This document shows positions 26,444 to 34,969 of a stretch of 49,251 bases of DNA, one piece after another. A program made the position numbers and the translations under genes. The notes beneath the pieces were generated by a model that worked only from the letters and a program-made list of their open reading frames with translations, was not told where the DNA came from and did not search any database. Within the stretch, counting starts at the first letter, position 1. Each line of letters opens with the position of its first letter. This stretch comes from Planktothrix tepida PCC 9214 (lineage in GTDB: Bacteria > Cyanobacteriota > Cyanobacteriia > Cyanobacteriales > Microcoleaceae), in contig NZ_LN889760.1 in the NCBI RefSeq assembly GCF_900009145.1, forward strand, positions 1 to 49,251, given 5' to 3'.

Positions 26444-27781
26444 TCAATTTAGAGATAACTTATCCCAGGTATGTTGGGCTGAACGTAATAAATTCTGAGA
26501 TTCTTGACTAACTGTTGTTCCTGCTGGAACCTGTTCCAAGGTATTAATGATATCGGTTAATTGACTCATTAAAGCACCAATATCAGGATCTTTAGAACGA
26601 GCTAATTTTTGCCATTGAGCAATAGCAGATTTTGCTTGTTTAACTAACTCAACAGCATCTTTTTCAGTTTGTAACCGAGTTTGAGATATTCCTAAATTTG
26701 TTGTATATTCTGCTAATTTTTTCTGAGCTTCTGAATAGCTGGGGTTTTCCGTCGGAATTTGTTCTAACCGACGAATTGCCTCCTCCCATAATTTAATCAG
26801 TTGTTGCCATTCTTGAGCAGTGTGAGGCGGATTTTGAGAAGCTTTTGCAGCTTGACTTGCAAATTGCATCGCCGCATCAATTAACGTATTTCCTTTAATA
26901 CTTCCCGCCACAAATCCAAGTTGTTGTTGAAAATCCCGTTGCGCTGTTGCTAACTGTTTTTGAGCTAATTTTCCTGCTAAGGTTTCGGGGGGAATTTTCT
27001 CTAATTGATCAATCGCAGTTTGCCAAACTTTAATGGTTTGTTGTTGTTCATTTCCAGGGGGAAGTTTTTGGAATTTTTGCTGTGCTTCTTGAATGGATTG
27101 TTCGGCTTTTGTATATTCCTGATAGGCATTTTGTTCTTGAAAAATTTTAGATTCCATTCGTCCTATATTCTTGCGAGCATCTTCATATTCATCGAAGGTA
27201 AATCGCCACATACAACCCATAAACGAACAATACGCTTGAGGATAATAGCCTAAAAACCAAACTGGTAATTGATCCAGATGCTTTTGAGCTTGTTTAACTT
27301 TTCCAACCCCTAATTCAATATCAGCAATGGCTGTTGCTTGATTGACTAATTGATCGGATTGTTCAACTAATGACACCGCTTGTCGATAGTTATAATCCAT
27401 ATTAATATAGCTCGGAAGTAATAAAATGGGAAAGGTTTTAGCCACCGGAAAACGAATCATGGGATAAGGTAAATTAGCCAGAGCAACTAATCCTACAAAT
27501 CCGCCTAAAACAGCCATTCCCAAAACAATTTTAGGAAAAATTCCAGGGGGACGATTCACTTTTGCTGCTTTTTTTAAAACGGATTCGCTAAAGTTAGGAA
27601 ATTGATCATAAACTAAATCTTTTAATTCATCTAAAGTCAGGGAATCTCCTGATTGTAACCGCATTTTTTCTAATCGTTTTAGAACAATTTTCGCTCCCAC
27701 GTCTCCAACTAAATCTTTTTGAGAACACTGTTTAACTTCTTGTTGTAAAATTTCAAAAGCTTGATCATAAAGTCGTCTCAT
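26444..27781 (-). CDS. Conserved cyanobacterial single-pass membrane protein with coiled-coil/helical repeats
   Basis: This 445-aa protein of unknown function has a basic/acidic N-terminal helical region (about 1-80). One hydrophobic segment (about 83-105, IVLGMAVLGGFVGLVALANL) follows, then long helical segments rich in Gln, Ala and Leu with repeated units of the type W..AI..LE.IP (WQTAIDQLEKIPPETL near 255, WEEAIRRLEQIPTENP near 335, INTLEQVPAGTT near 415). These resemble degenerate TPR-like repeats. A small Cys pair CSFMGC lies near 185. No enzyme motif is seen. Confidence 0.7.
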   Translation of the reverse strand: MRRLYDQAFEILQQEVKQCSQKDLVGDVGAKIVLKRLEKMRLQSGDSLTLDELKDLVYDQFPNFSESVLKKAAKVNRPPGIFPKIVLGMAVLGGFVGLVALANLPYPMIRFPVAKTFPILLLPSYINMDYNYRQAVSLVEQSDQLVNQATAIADIELGVGKVKQAQKHLDQLPVWFLGYYPQAYCSFMGCMWRFTFDEYEDARKNIGRMESKIFQEQNAYQEYTKAEQSIQEAQQKFQKLPPGNEQQQTIKVWQTAIDQLEKIPPETLAGKLAQKQLATAQRDFQQQLGFVAGSIKGNTLIDAAMQFASQAAKASQNPPHTAQEWQQLIKLWEEAIRRLEQIPTENPSYSEAQKKLAEYTTNLGISQTRLQTEKDAVELVKQAKSAIAQWQKLARSKDPDIGALMSQLTDIINTLEQVPAGTTVSQESQNLLRSAQHTWDKLSLN

Positions 27782-27868
27782 AACTCATATCCTCTTAACT
27801 TTATAAAGCAATCCTATGAAAAGGCTTATAACAAAAATTAATCATCAAATCCAAATTCTTTCTATTCC

Positions 27869-27900
27869 CTATTTCCTGTTCCCTGTTCCCTGTTCCCTCT
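27869..27900. repeat. GGGAACA-type heptamer repeat
   Basis: Tandem CTGTTCC/GGGAACA units fill the gap between the minus-strand membrane protein and the S4-domain gene. The same 7-mer is repeated at 15695-15711, 41126-41156 and 49153-49188. This is a second STRR family distinct from CAGTTAT. Confidence 0.85.
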
Positions 27901-27904
27901 TAAT

Positions 27905-28684
27905 TTATTGATACCGAGTTAATTCCACTCGATATCGTTGTTTTTTGGTAATCACAATATCCTTGACCTCTAAACGTCCCTTTCCCCGAATTGCAATTAA
28001 ATCACCGGATTTTACTTGATAACTTGCTTGGGTGATTTCCTTCCAATTCACCCGCACATCTCCCCCATCAATTAAACTGACCATTTTGCTGCGTGACATT
28101 CCAAATCCAGCAGAAGCAACTGCATCTAAACGCATCGAAGCTTCTACCGTTGTTAAGTCTTTCTTTTTAGGTTCTTTAACCTTTAATTCACTCGGATCAA
28201 TGCGCTGTGTTTTTACCGGAACAGAACGCACTTGGGTCAAATTTAATTCCAAAAAATCCGCTAATTCTGGAGTAACAATCGTTTGAGCACCACGCTCTCC
28301 TAAAACAATAATATCCCCCGTTTTATCACGGACAATTCCCGTTCCTAACATCGAACCTAAAAAGTCTCGATGGGTGGCTGGATCAAAGAGAAAATTTCCC
28401 GAAATCTCTAACACCACAACGCTAACCTGGGAAGAATCCAAAGGCAGATCAGATCGAGCAATTCCTAACCGTTTTCTTTCTGCTTGAGGATAACCTCCCC
28501 AGGCAACCATCTGCACTTCTGTTAATCGACTAAAAACCTTTTCTGATTCCGCCAATTCAGGAGGAGACAGAAAATCCGTTAAGGTAATTTCCCACGTTTT
28601 AAGTGCTTGTTCTGCCAGATCGAGAACCCGTGCTAAACTTTCTCGATTTTCAATGCCTTTTAGAAGTTCATCTCTCGGTAACAT
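27905..28684 (-). CDS. Photosystem II S4-domain protein (YlmH-like RNA-binding)
   Basis: This 259-aa protein belongs to the PSII S4 domain family (TIGR03069 type). The S4 RNA-binding domain is C-terminal (about 180-245), with RLDAVASAGFGMSRSKMVSL and GDVRVNWKEITQASYQVKSG. The N-terminal two thirds match the YlmH-like fold (MLPRDELLKGIENRESLARV). YlmH homologues in Gram-positives act on ribosome-associated RNA; plant and cyanobacterial members have been linked to photosystem II genes, mainly by name. Stop and start fit the family length. No operon partner. Confidence 0.88.
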   Translation of the reverse strand: MLPRDELLKGIENRESLARVLDLAEQALKTWEITLTDFLSPPELAESEKVFSRLTEVQMVAWGGYPQAERKRLGIARSDLPLDSSQVSVVVLEISGNFLFDPATHRDFLGSMLGTGIVRDKTGDIIVLGERGAQTIVTPELADFLELNLTQVRSVPVKTQRIDPSELKVKEPKKKDLTTVEASMRLDAVASAGFGMSRSKMVSLIDGGDVRVNWKEITQASYQVKSGDLIAIRGKGRLEVKDIVITKKQRYRVELTRYQ

Positions 28685-28843
28685 TAGGTGATTTTAAGTG
28701 AACGGGAATAGAACAATTATTGGTATTGATGATAGCATTTTTAACAAAAGTTCAATCCATTTGGACTCGATAAACTTTTCTCCAGAATCATTAGAAATAC
28801 CTAGAGACAAAAGCAACAAATCCCAGGATAGAATGGCGCCCAT

Positions 28844-29362
28844 TTAAACTATTGTATCTCCCACCGTATAACCTTGCAGATTTTCCGGTTCTAAGGGTCT
28901 TAAAACGCGAGTGGCTCTCCGCATTAAGGTTTCTGAACCCGTGACCACCACTAAATATTTTCCAGCATTGAGGCGGTTACGATAGGGTAACGCATCCCCT
29001 CCCCCAACAATTAAACCCACGCCGCCGCCAGCGACTACACTGCCTAACCCCCCGGAAATCGCACCGAGAACCGCACCAATTAAATGATTTCCAACCTGTC
29101 CCGCCCAAGCGAAGGTATCTAATCCTGTAATTAAACTAAAGGTAAATCCTGCCACAAACCCAAAGGGAATTAACCAAGTTGCCATTAATTTCACTTGTTT
29201 AATCGCACTTTCATTGGGATCAATTAAGCCAAATTCATCCGCCGTTTTATAGCCTTTTCCTAAAATCGTGATTTGAGTTGGGGGAATTCCTTCTTTCTCT
29301 AATTCCAGATAAGCCGTTTCTGCTTGTAGGCGATCAGAGAGGACAGTCACAAGATAGTTCAT
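28844..29362 (-). CDS. Glycine-rich membrane-inserting stress-type protein
   Basis: The start is taken at 29362 (MNYLVTVLSDRLQAETAYLE, 172 aa); an in-frame ATG 18 codons upstream adds an unlikely N-terminus. Residues 1-60 form a ferredoxin-like fold typical of DUF1269/general-stress proteins. The centre (about 75-130) has two hydrophobic glycine-zipper segments (WLIPFGFVAGFTFSLITG; AVLGAISGGLGSVVAGGGVG). The C-terminus returns to a soluble fold. Function unknown; the glycine zipper suggests membrane association. Confidence 0.75.
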   Translation of the reverse strand: MNYLVTVLSDRLQAETAYLELEKEGIPPTQITILGKGYKTADEFGLIDPNESAIKQVKLMATWLIPFGFVAGFTFSLITGLDTFAWAGQVGNHLIGAVLGAISGGLGSVVAGGGVGLIVGGGDALPYRNRLNAGKYLVVVTGSETLMRRATRVLRPLEPENLQGYTVGDTIV

Positions 29363-29401
29363 AAAAGTAGGATGGGAGTGTGGAAACTCAGCGTCTTCAG
29401 A

Positions 29402-29500
29402 CCTGAGAGGAAACACGACTCAGGGGAATTTATTCCCCGTGAATATTGGATTGGGAACCGACAAAAATTGTTTTATTTGCCGATTCCCGGTTTTTTTGGG
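29402..29500. other. Cluster of hairpins in gene-free DNA
   Basis: CCTGAG (29402-29407) pairs with CTCAGG (29419-29424), and GGGGAATTTATTCCCC (29423-29438) forms an immediately adjacent, overlapping hairpin. An imperfect stem at about 29453-29488 (GGGAACCGACAAA / TTTGCCGATTCCC) is followed by a T-rich stretch at 29490-29497, resembling an intrinsic terminator on the plus strand. No protein gene explains it. It could belong to a small RNA or to the mobile-element remnant downstream. Confidence 0.4.
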
Positions 29501-29626
29501 ATTTCTCCCACTCCTATTGCTAGGGTAATGTTAGCTTCGCCAATGTTATCGGTCGGTAACTATCTCAAAAGCACTATTTTACCCCTCGTAAAACTGTTTA
29601 ACTTTTAAGTTCCAGAGCAACAGACT

Positions 29627-29760
29627 AGCTACGCATCTATTGGTGGGTTCTTGAACACTTGCCGATAACGTAGTCAATTAAGACTATAGCTGGTCAGCTA
29701 TCCAAAGAGGAGGCATGAAGCCCCGTCTCTTTAGAGCGGGGTGCTGACAGGAGAATCTGA
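29627..29760 (+). mobile_element. Orphan TnpB omega-RNA / IS605-family right-end-like remnant
   Basis: The region folds into ordered hairpins: TAGTC/GACTA arms around 29672-29687, TAGCTGGTCAGCTA (about 29688-29701), then GCCCCG-t-CTC-TTTA-GAG-CGGGGT at 29720-29742. The phrases CTTGAACACTTGC, TGGTCAGCTATCCAAAGAGG and GAAGCCCCG before a GC-rich hairpin match, from memory, the 3' end and right terminus associated with cyanobacterial IS200/IS605 TnpB elements and their omega RNAs. No tnpA or tnpB frame is present upstream. It is interpreted as an end remnant or non-autonomous derivative. Confidence 0.5.
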
Positions 29761-29965
29761 AAATACACCATTAATACTATTGCTAGTCTACACAATCCTT
29801 ACCCCCCTACCCCTCAAACCCAAGCTGCCTCACCTTTGCTCTCTCCCCCACCCAGAGCAAAACCAAATTTTTTCCAAGGATTCGCAGTGGATAGACCCCA
29901 TTAACAGTTAAAATAACCTACTGCGGTATTTACATAGACCGTTAATTTGGGAGAGAGAATAGATC

Positions 29966-30013
29966 ATGAAGACTCTCTCGAACATCCCCCTAGCGGATTT
30001 TGTCAGGGGGTGA
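29966..30013 (+). CDS. Possible 15-codon leader peptide upstream of serA
   Basis: ATG 29966 opens MKTLSNIPLADFVRG with a stop at 30011-30013, 39 bases before the serA start. A GGGAGAGAG element lies about 8 bases upstream. GAGAGA (29953-29958) can pair with TCTCTC (29974-29979), hiding the start region. A second hairpin within the frame, CCCCCT (29986-29991) with AGGGGG (30005-30010), is also possible. This layout could be a translation-dependent switch. Evidence is compositional only, and it may be chance. Confidence 0.25.
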   Translation: MKTLSNIPLADFVRG

Positions 30014-30052
30014 GATCTCGATTCCTGCTATTGCAACCCATTTTCCTAAATC

Positions 30053-31636
30053 ATGCCGAAGGTTCTTGTCTCCGATTCGATTGATCAAGTTGGTATAGAC
30101 ATCCTCTGCCAAGTCGCTCAGGTGGATGTCAGAATAGGTTTACCCCCAGAAGAACTGGTGCGGATTATTCCAGAGTATGATGCTTTGATGATCCGGTCTG
30201 GAACTCGTGTAACCCAAGAAATTATTGAAGCTGGCGATAACTTAAAAATTATTGGTCGCGCGGGTGTGGGTGTCGATAATGTAGACGTTCCCGCCGCTAC
30301 CCGCAAAGGGATTGTTGTTGTCAACTCCCCCGAAGGAAATACCATTGCTGCGGCTGAACACGCTTTGGCGATGATGCTGTCTCTGTCTCGCTACATTCCC
30401 GATGCTAACCAATCTGTTAAAAGTGGAAAGTGGGATCGTAAAAGCTTCATTGGTGTAGAAGTTTATAAGAAAACCCTAGGCATTGTGGGTTTAGGTAAAA
30501 TTGGTTCCCATGTCGCGACGGCGGCTAAAGCGATGGGGATGAAATTATTAGCTTATGATCCCTTTATTTCCCAAGAACGGGCGGATCAAATTGGCTGTCG
30601 GTTAGTGGACTTGGATTTGTTGATTCGCGAGTCCGATTATATTACGCTGCATATTCCCAAAACCAAAGAAACCTATCATCTGTTTAACGCGGACATCTTC
30701 TCTAAAATGAAGCCGACAGCCCGCTTAATCAACTGTGCTAGAGGGGGGGTGATTAATGAAGCCGATTTAGCCGTCGCCTTAACAAATGGCCAACTAGCCG
30801 GGGCTGCCCTCGATGTCTTTGAGAACGAACCCCTAGAAGCCGATTCTCCTCTGCGGGAATTGGGATCTAAAATTGTGCTCACCCCTCACCTGGGAGCCTC
30901 TACAGAGGAAGCCCAAGTCAATGTGGCGATCGATGTTGCCGAACAAATTCGGGATGTGTTACTGGGCTTACCAGCCCGCTCTGCGGTGAATATTCCAGGG
31001 TTGTATCCCGATGTTTTGGAAAAACTCAAACCCTATCTGCAACTGGCTGAAACCCTAGGTAATTTAGTCGGTCAGTTAGCCGGAGGTCGGGTAGACTTCC
31101 TGGATGTGCGGTTGCAAGGGGAACTGGCTGGAACCAATAGCCAAGCGGTGGTTGTGGCAGCCCTCAAAGGGTTACTGTCCAAAGCTTTACGCGAACGGGT
31201 GAACTATGTTAACGCCAGTATTGAAGCCAAAGAACGGGGAATTCGAGTGATTGAAACCCGTGATGCTGCCTTGACGGACTACACGGGATCACTGCATTTA
31301 GAAGCGAAGGGCTCATTAGGTAGTCATTCGGTGACGGGAGCTTTATTAGGGGATCAGGAAATTCGGATTACCAGTGTTGACGATTTCCCGATTAACGTGC
31401 CCCCGACCCGCTTTATGTTATTTACGCTTCACCGGGATATGCCGGGAATTATTGGCAAAATTGGCTCCCTTTTGGGCAGTTTTAATGTCAATATTGCCAG
31501 TATGCAAGTCGGACGTAAAATCGTTCGGGGTGAAGCTGTTATGGTTTTAAGCCTTGATGATCCCTTACCTGAAGGACTGCTGGCGGAAATCATGAAAGTT
31601 TCTGGTATCCGCGACGCTTATACGGTAACGCTTTAA
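30053..31636 (+). CDS. serA: D-3-phosphoglycerate dehydrogenase
   Basis: This 527-aa long-form SerA oxidises 3-phosphoglycerate to 3-phosphohydroxypyruvate with NAD+, the first step of phosphorylated serine synthesis. The substrate/NAD domains (1-310) have Rossmann motif [10 protein letters not shown] near 147, catalytic Arg in NCARGGVI (about 231) and His in LTPHLGAST (about 280). An intervening ASB domain and a C-terminal ACT domain (about 455-527, [20 protein letters not shown]) follow; the ACT domain usually mediates serine inhibition. No clear Shine-Dalgarno site is seen. The gene precedes prmA, separated by a repeat-bounded spacer. Confidence 0.97.
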   Translation: MPKVLVSDSIDQVGIDILCQVAQVDVRIGLPPEELVRIIPEYDALMIRSGTRVTQEIIEAGDNLKIIGRAGVGVDNVDVPAATRKGIVVVNSPEGNTIAAAEHALAMMLSLSRYIPDANQSVKSGKWDRKSFIGVEVYKKTLGIVGLGKIGSHVATAAKAMGMKLLAYDPFISQERADQIGCRLVDLDLLIRESDYITLHIPKTKETYHLFNADIFSKMKPTARLINCARGGVINEADLAVALTNGQLAGAALDVFENEPLEADSPLRELGSKIVLTPHLGASTEEAQVNVAIDVAEQIRDVLLGLPARSAVNIPGLYPDVLEKLKPYLQLAETLGNLVGQLAGGRVDFLDVRLQGELAGTNSQAVVVAALKGLLSKALRERVNYVNASIEAKERGIRVIETRDAALTDYTGSLHLEAKGSLGSHSVTGALLGDQEIRITSVDDFPINVPPTRFMLFTLHRDMPGIIGKIGSLLGSFNVNIASMQVGRKIVRGEAVMVLSLDDPLPEGLLAEIMKVSGIRDAYTVTL

Positions 31637-31829
31637 TCAGTAATCAGTTATCAGTCATCAGTTATCAGTGGCAGCCATTGACCGTTGATTAACTTTTTAC
31701 CCGGACGAATCGCCTAGGATATCAACTCGCGATTGTTAAGTCTAATGAGTGGGTAGAAACGGGCGATCGCAAATCTCTACACTGATGACTGATGACTGAT
31801 GACTGATAACTGATAACTGATAACTGATT
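31634..31829. repeat. Inverted pair of heptamer repeats between serA and prmA
   Basis: TAATCAG-type units begin exactly at the serA stop codon and run to about 31669. The complementary ACTGATGA/ACTGATAA units occupy about 31782-31829 and touch the prmA start codon. The arms can pair around a roughly 110-base core that holds a HIP1 octamer near 31763. The structure resembles a MITE with heptamer termini. prmA has no visible ribosome site and starts within the repeat edge. Confidence 0.85.
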
Positions 31830-32720
31830 ATGGCTAATAGTTGGTGGGAAATTAAAGTATTGTGTGATCCGACGCTAGAGGATGCGGTCTTTTGGCGGTT
31901 GGAATCCTTTGGTTGTCGGGAAACAGCTTGTCAAATTAAAAATAATTCCTGCCTGATATCGGCTTATTTACCTGAAGAAAAAGCCCATTTACTGGATTTA
32001 GCAGCGCTTTCTTTATTGTTGCGTCAAGATGCTCTGTGCTTAGAAATCCCCATTCCTGCGGTAACTTGGGATTTAATTGATGAGCAGGACTGGTCAACGG
32101 CTTGGAAACAACATTGGGAACCGACCCCTATTGGCGATCGCTTTTTAATTTATCCAGCTTGGTTAACCTTACCCGAACATTGTGATCGAATTTTATTACG
32201 CTTAGATCCAGGGGTTGCCTTCGGAACCGGAACCCACGCCACGACTCAACTGTGTTTAGAATCTTTAGAAATGCGATTAGGGGGAGAACCCACCCAAGCG
32301 GTGATTGCAGATATTGGTTGTGGTTCGGGTATTTTATCAATTGGGGCAATTTTATTAGGCGCATCAAAGGTTTATGCGGCTGATAATGATCCGTTAGCGA
32401 CTCGTTCTACGAAAGAAAATTGTGAATTAAACAAAATTCCACCGGAAAAAATTATTATTCAAGATGGAAGTATAGAACAGATCATTTCGGTGGCAGAACA
32501 ACCAGTTGATGGTATTGTTTGTAATATTTTAGCAGAAGTTATTATTGATTTAATTCCTCAATTTAATGCGATCTCTAAGAAAAATACTTGGGCGGTTTTA
32601 AGCGGTATTTTAATGGATCAAGCTAAACCCATTGCAGATACTTTAGAGCAAAATGGTTGGGTTGTCGCTACCTTATGGCGTCGGCAAGAATGGTGTTGTT
32701 TTAATATTCGGCGATCTTAA
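31830..32720 (+). CDS. prmA: Ribosomal protein L11 methyltransferase
   Basis: This 296-aa SAM-dependent enzyme methylates L11. The catalytic half contains the GTHATT motif ([17 protein letters not shown] near 130-147), motif [14 protein letters not shown] (about 159-171), and [10 protein letters not shown] near 231. The N-terminal about 90 residues form the L11-recognition domain. Size is normal. It starts directly at a repeat boundary and its stop codon also abuts a repeat, so it is framed by repeats on both sides. Confidence 0.95.
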   Translation: MANSWWEIKVLCDPTLEDAVFWRLESFGCRETACQIKNNSCLISAYLPEEKAHLLDLAALSLLLRQDALCLEIPIPAVTWDLIDEQDWSTAWKQHWEPTPIGDRFLIYPAWLTLPEHCDRILLRLDPGVAFGTGTHATTQLCLESLEMRLGGEPTQAVIADIGCGSGILSIGAILLGASKVYAADNDPLATRSTKENCELNKIPPEKIIIQDGSIEQIISVAEQPVDGIVCNILAEVIIDLIPQFNAISKKNTWAVLSGILMDQAKPIADTLEQNGWVVATLWRRQEWCCFNIRRS

Positions 32721-32795
32721 TCAGTTATCAGTTATCAGTTATCAGTTATCAGTTATCAGTTATCAGTTATCAGTTATCAGTTATCAGTTATCAGT
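32721..32795. repeat. (TCAGTTA)n tandem repeat between convergent prmA and glyK
   Basis: About 10.7 nearly perfect 7-base units fill the complete 75-base gap between the stop codons of prmA (plus) and the kinase gene (minus). No other sequence remains, so the repeat has replaced or become the 3' ends of both genes. The length is close to the 74-base array at the left edge. Confidence 0.95.
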
Positions 32796-33833
32796 TTACT
32801 GGTTTCTGGAAATATTGGCAAGGGAATGATCGGGGTTGATTTCTACAATTAAATTAACTAACTTAGGATTTTTAATTAATGGATTTATAAATAATTCGGG
32901 ATGTAGGGCTTTCCAAAAATAATCAACAAATTGACTGATTTCTGCATCGCTCATGCCTGATTTTCCGGTTGAAATCATGTCATGTTCAGCTTGAATTCTC
33001 CATTGTTTTGATAGTTTATAATCGACCGGATTTAAAATCATTAATTGATCTAATTTTTCCCATAAAGGAATATATTGTTTTAACTGTTCATTCATATCCC
33101 TGGCAAATTGTTGATCGGTGAGGGTAATAATGGGTTCAGGTGCAGAATTAAATTGTTGTGGATCAATGGGTCTACATCCCACGAACCAGCCTTCAAATAA
33201 AATAATATCAATTCCTGTAACAAATTCCGATGAAATGCGATCACCTGCACCCTGCCATAATGACTTATCAAATCGAGGAATAGCAATGGTTTGATTCGGT
33301 AAGGGTTGACGCAATTGTTCTAACACCTGTATTGCCAATTCAACATCATGGGTTCCAGGTGGCCCCCGCCAAATTAACCGGGGATCGACCCTTTGTAACT
33401 GTTGACGTTCTAAATAAGTTTTATACAGATCGTCTAAGGACAAGCTGATTGTGTCATAGTGAAAAAGAGACAAAATCTGAGTTAAGACTTTCGCTAGAGT
33501 TGTTTTCCCTGTCCCTTGTCCTCCTAATATTCCTTGAACCAGAGGACGACCTAACTGTTGACGAGACTCAGCCAGTTGGGTCGCAAACGGAAGCCAAAAC
33601 TTCCAGAGGGTTTCTAACTGTTGGGATAATATAGGGAAATCAAGATTCTCTTGAAAAAGTCTATAAAAAAGATGCGATCGCCCTTGTAATTTCCGCCTAA
33701 TATTTTCCGGTGTGATTCCCCACAATATCGCTTGTTTAGAATCAGACAGTTCCCACTGTTCTAAAAGCTCTAAATCTGTGGAATGGGGGGGTTGTCCATC
33801 AGCCCAAGCTTGCAAAATTTCTATCATAGACAA
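32796..33833 (-). CDS. glyK: D-glycerate 3-kinase (GlyK-type)
   Basis: This 345-aa P-loop kinase phosphorylates D-glycerate to 3-phosphoglycerate, the last step of the photorespiratory C2 cycle. Walker A is GGQGTGKTTLAK (about 105-116). Further features are SLDDLYKT, the RGPPGTHDVEL stretch (about 156-166), and DIILFEGWFVG (about 208-218), characteristic of the plant/cyanobacterial GLYK family. Start chosen at MSMIEILQAW. It lies head-to-head in function with serA, as both handle 3-phosphoglycerate. It is followed by the repeat array. Confidence 0.93.
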   Translation of the reverse strand: MSMIEILQAWADGQPPHSTDLELLEQWELSDSKQAILWGITPENIRRKLQGRSHLFYRLFQENLDFPILSQQLETLWKFWLPFATQLAESRQQLGRPLVQGILGGQGTGKTTLAKVLTQILSLFHYDTISLSLDDLYKTYLERQQLQRVDPRLIWRGPPGTHDVELAIQVLEQLRQPLPNQTIAIPRFDKSLWQGAGDRISSEFVTGIDIILFEGWFVGCRPIDPQQFNSAPEPIITLTDQQFARDMNEQLKQYIPLWEKLDQLMILNPVDYKLSKQWRIQAEHDMISTGKSGMSDAEISQFVDYFWKALHPELFINPLIKNPKLVNLIVEINPDHSLANISRNQ

Positions 33834-33859
33834 TCACAGAAACATAAAAAATGTTAGTT

Positions 33860-34192
33860 TTATGAACCCAACATGAATGCTAACAAAAATAACCCATAAC
33901 ACAAACCCATTTTGAGTGCATTCAGGTTTTCAACCCAAAAGGATTGTCGCAAACGGTTGGGACTACTGTAGGCTAACCAGTTGACCCCTTCTACTAGGAT
34001 AGAGACCATTAAAGCCACAGTTACATCTATATTTGCATTTTGTCCCGCAATTGCAGAAATAGCCAGTGCTAGGGCAAAACCAAATAACAAACTAATGATG
34101 AGGAGCGAAATCCGTCGCCAAGGATTTAACAACCATCGTCGGAGTAGTGCATTGATAACAGTTACAAGCCGATTGAGACGGGTATTTTGCAT
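33860..34192 (-). CDS. ycf20: Ycf20-like DUF565 membrane protein
   Basis: This 110-aa protein has two to three hydrophobic helices (about 27-50, 56-77 and 90-110) and the conserved RRISLLIISLLFGFALALAI segment. The family is conserved in cyanobacteria and plastids, with a plant homologue linked to thermal dissipation; its molecular role is undefined. It lies just upstream of glyK on the same strand with a 26-base gap, so the two may be cotranscribed. Confidence 0.85.
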   Translation of the reverse strand: MQNTRLNRLVTVINALLRRWLLNPWRRISLLIISLLFGFALALAISAIAGQNANIDVTVALMVSILVEGVNWLAYSSPNRLRQSFWVENLNALKMGLCYGLFLLAFMLGS

Positions 34193-34246
34193 AAAAGACG
34201 GTGTAGAGAGTAATGGAATTAATGAGCGGGTTTAAAACGAAAGATT

Positions 34247-34855
34247 ATGAAAGCTAAACTGTATCCAGCCTTTCTAATTACTGGAACTATTTTATTAACT
34301 TTAATTAGTTTAAGGCAATTCTTATTTCGCTATTGTGTCCAGTCAACGGAACGAAAATCTTCCGAACAGGTGGCCTTATCTCTCTCAGCCCCCCTCTCAA
34401 CAACGTTTCCTAAAACCTCTATTCCAGCGCCACCTGCGTCAGAAAGACCCCCTGTTCCTTCTCCCAAATTGGGGAATAATCCCCCCAAACTGTCACCTCC
34501 TGCCATTTCCACAAACCATCACCAAGGGTCATTCCGAGTCAGTAACCTCACGGAACATCCGGTGCGTGTAGCCTTACTCACTCGTTCATCTGTGGGCAAC
34601 ACCGAACCCGTCCATTGGGATTTTGCGCCGGAAGAAGGCAGTCAAGAAGGGTTGATTTTGTCCCTCCCAGAAAAAGATTTAATTCTCAAATCTGGCGATA
34701 TTTTGATTGTTTTTGCACCGGATGGTTCTCGCTATTACTGGGGGCCTTATATTGTCGGGGAAACCCCCTTCCCAGTCTGGAAGCCTGAAAGTAAGGAATG
34801 GCAGTTGGTCATACAACCCACTAGGACACTGGATGAATTTTCATCTGGAAAATAG
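34247..34855 (+). CDS. Membrane-anchored protein with proline-rich linker, unknown function
   Basis: This 202-aa protein has an N-terminal transmembrane/signal segment (about 5-25), a Ser/Pro-rich linker (about 45-90) and a C-terminal beta-rich domain with SFRVSNLTEHPVRVALLTRS and WDFAPEEG, which looks like a periplasmic immunoglobulin-like or FixH-type fold. There are no catalytic motifs. I do not recognise a named family. It diverges from ycf20. The gap to the next gene is about 115 bases. Confidence 0.65.
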   Translation: MKAKLYPAFLITGTILLTLISLRQFLFRYCVQSTERKSSEQVALSLSAPLSTTFPKTSIPAPPASERPPVPSPKLGNNPPKLSPPAISTNHHQGSFRVSNLTEHPVRVALLTRSSVGNTEPVHWDFAPEEGSQEGLILSLPEKDLILKSGDILIVFAPDGSRYYWGPYIVGETPFPVWKPESKEWQLVIQPTRTLDEFSSGK

Positions 34856-34969
34856 GCAATAGTAAGATTATTTCGGTTGCCCAAATAGGTGATAATAACT
34901 AATTGATATATTGAGTTGGGTGTTAGTCAACAGCCAACAGTCAACAGTTACCACCTGTGTCCTTCCCCC

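Noticed and set aside
29372-29608. 78-codon plus frame
   Set aside because: It is spread over hairpins and terminator-like sequence; the peptide looks random.
34916-34969. TTG start of the mannosyltransferase-like gene
   Set aside because: The extension is translated GTCAAC repeat; ATG 34970 gives the canonical start.
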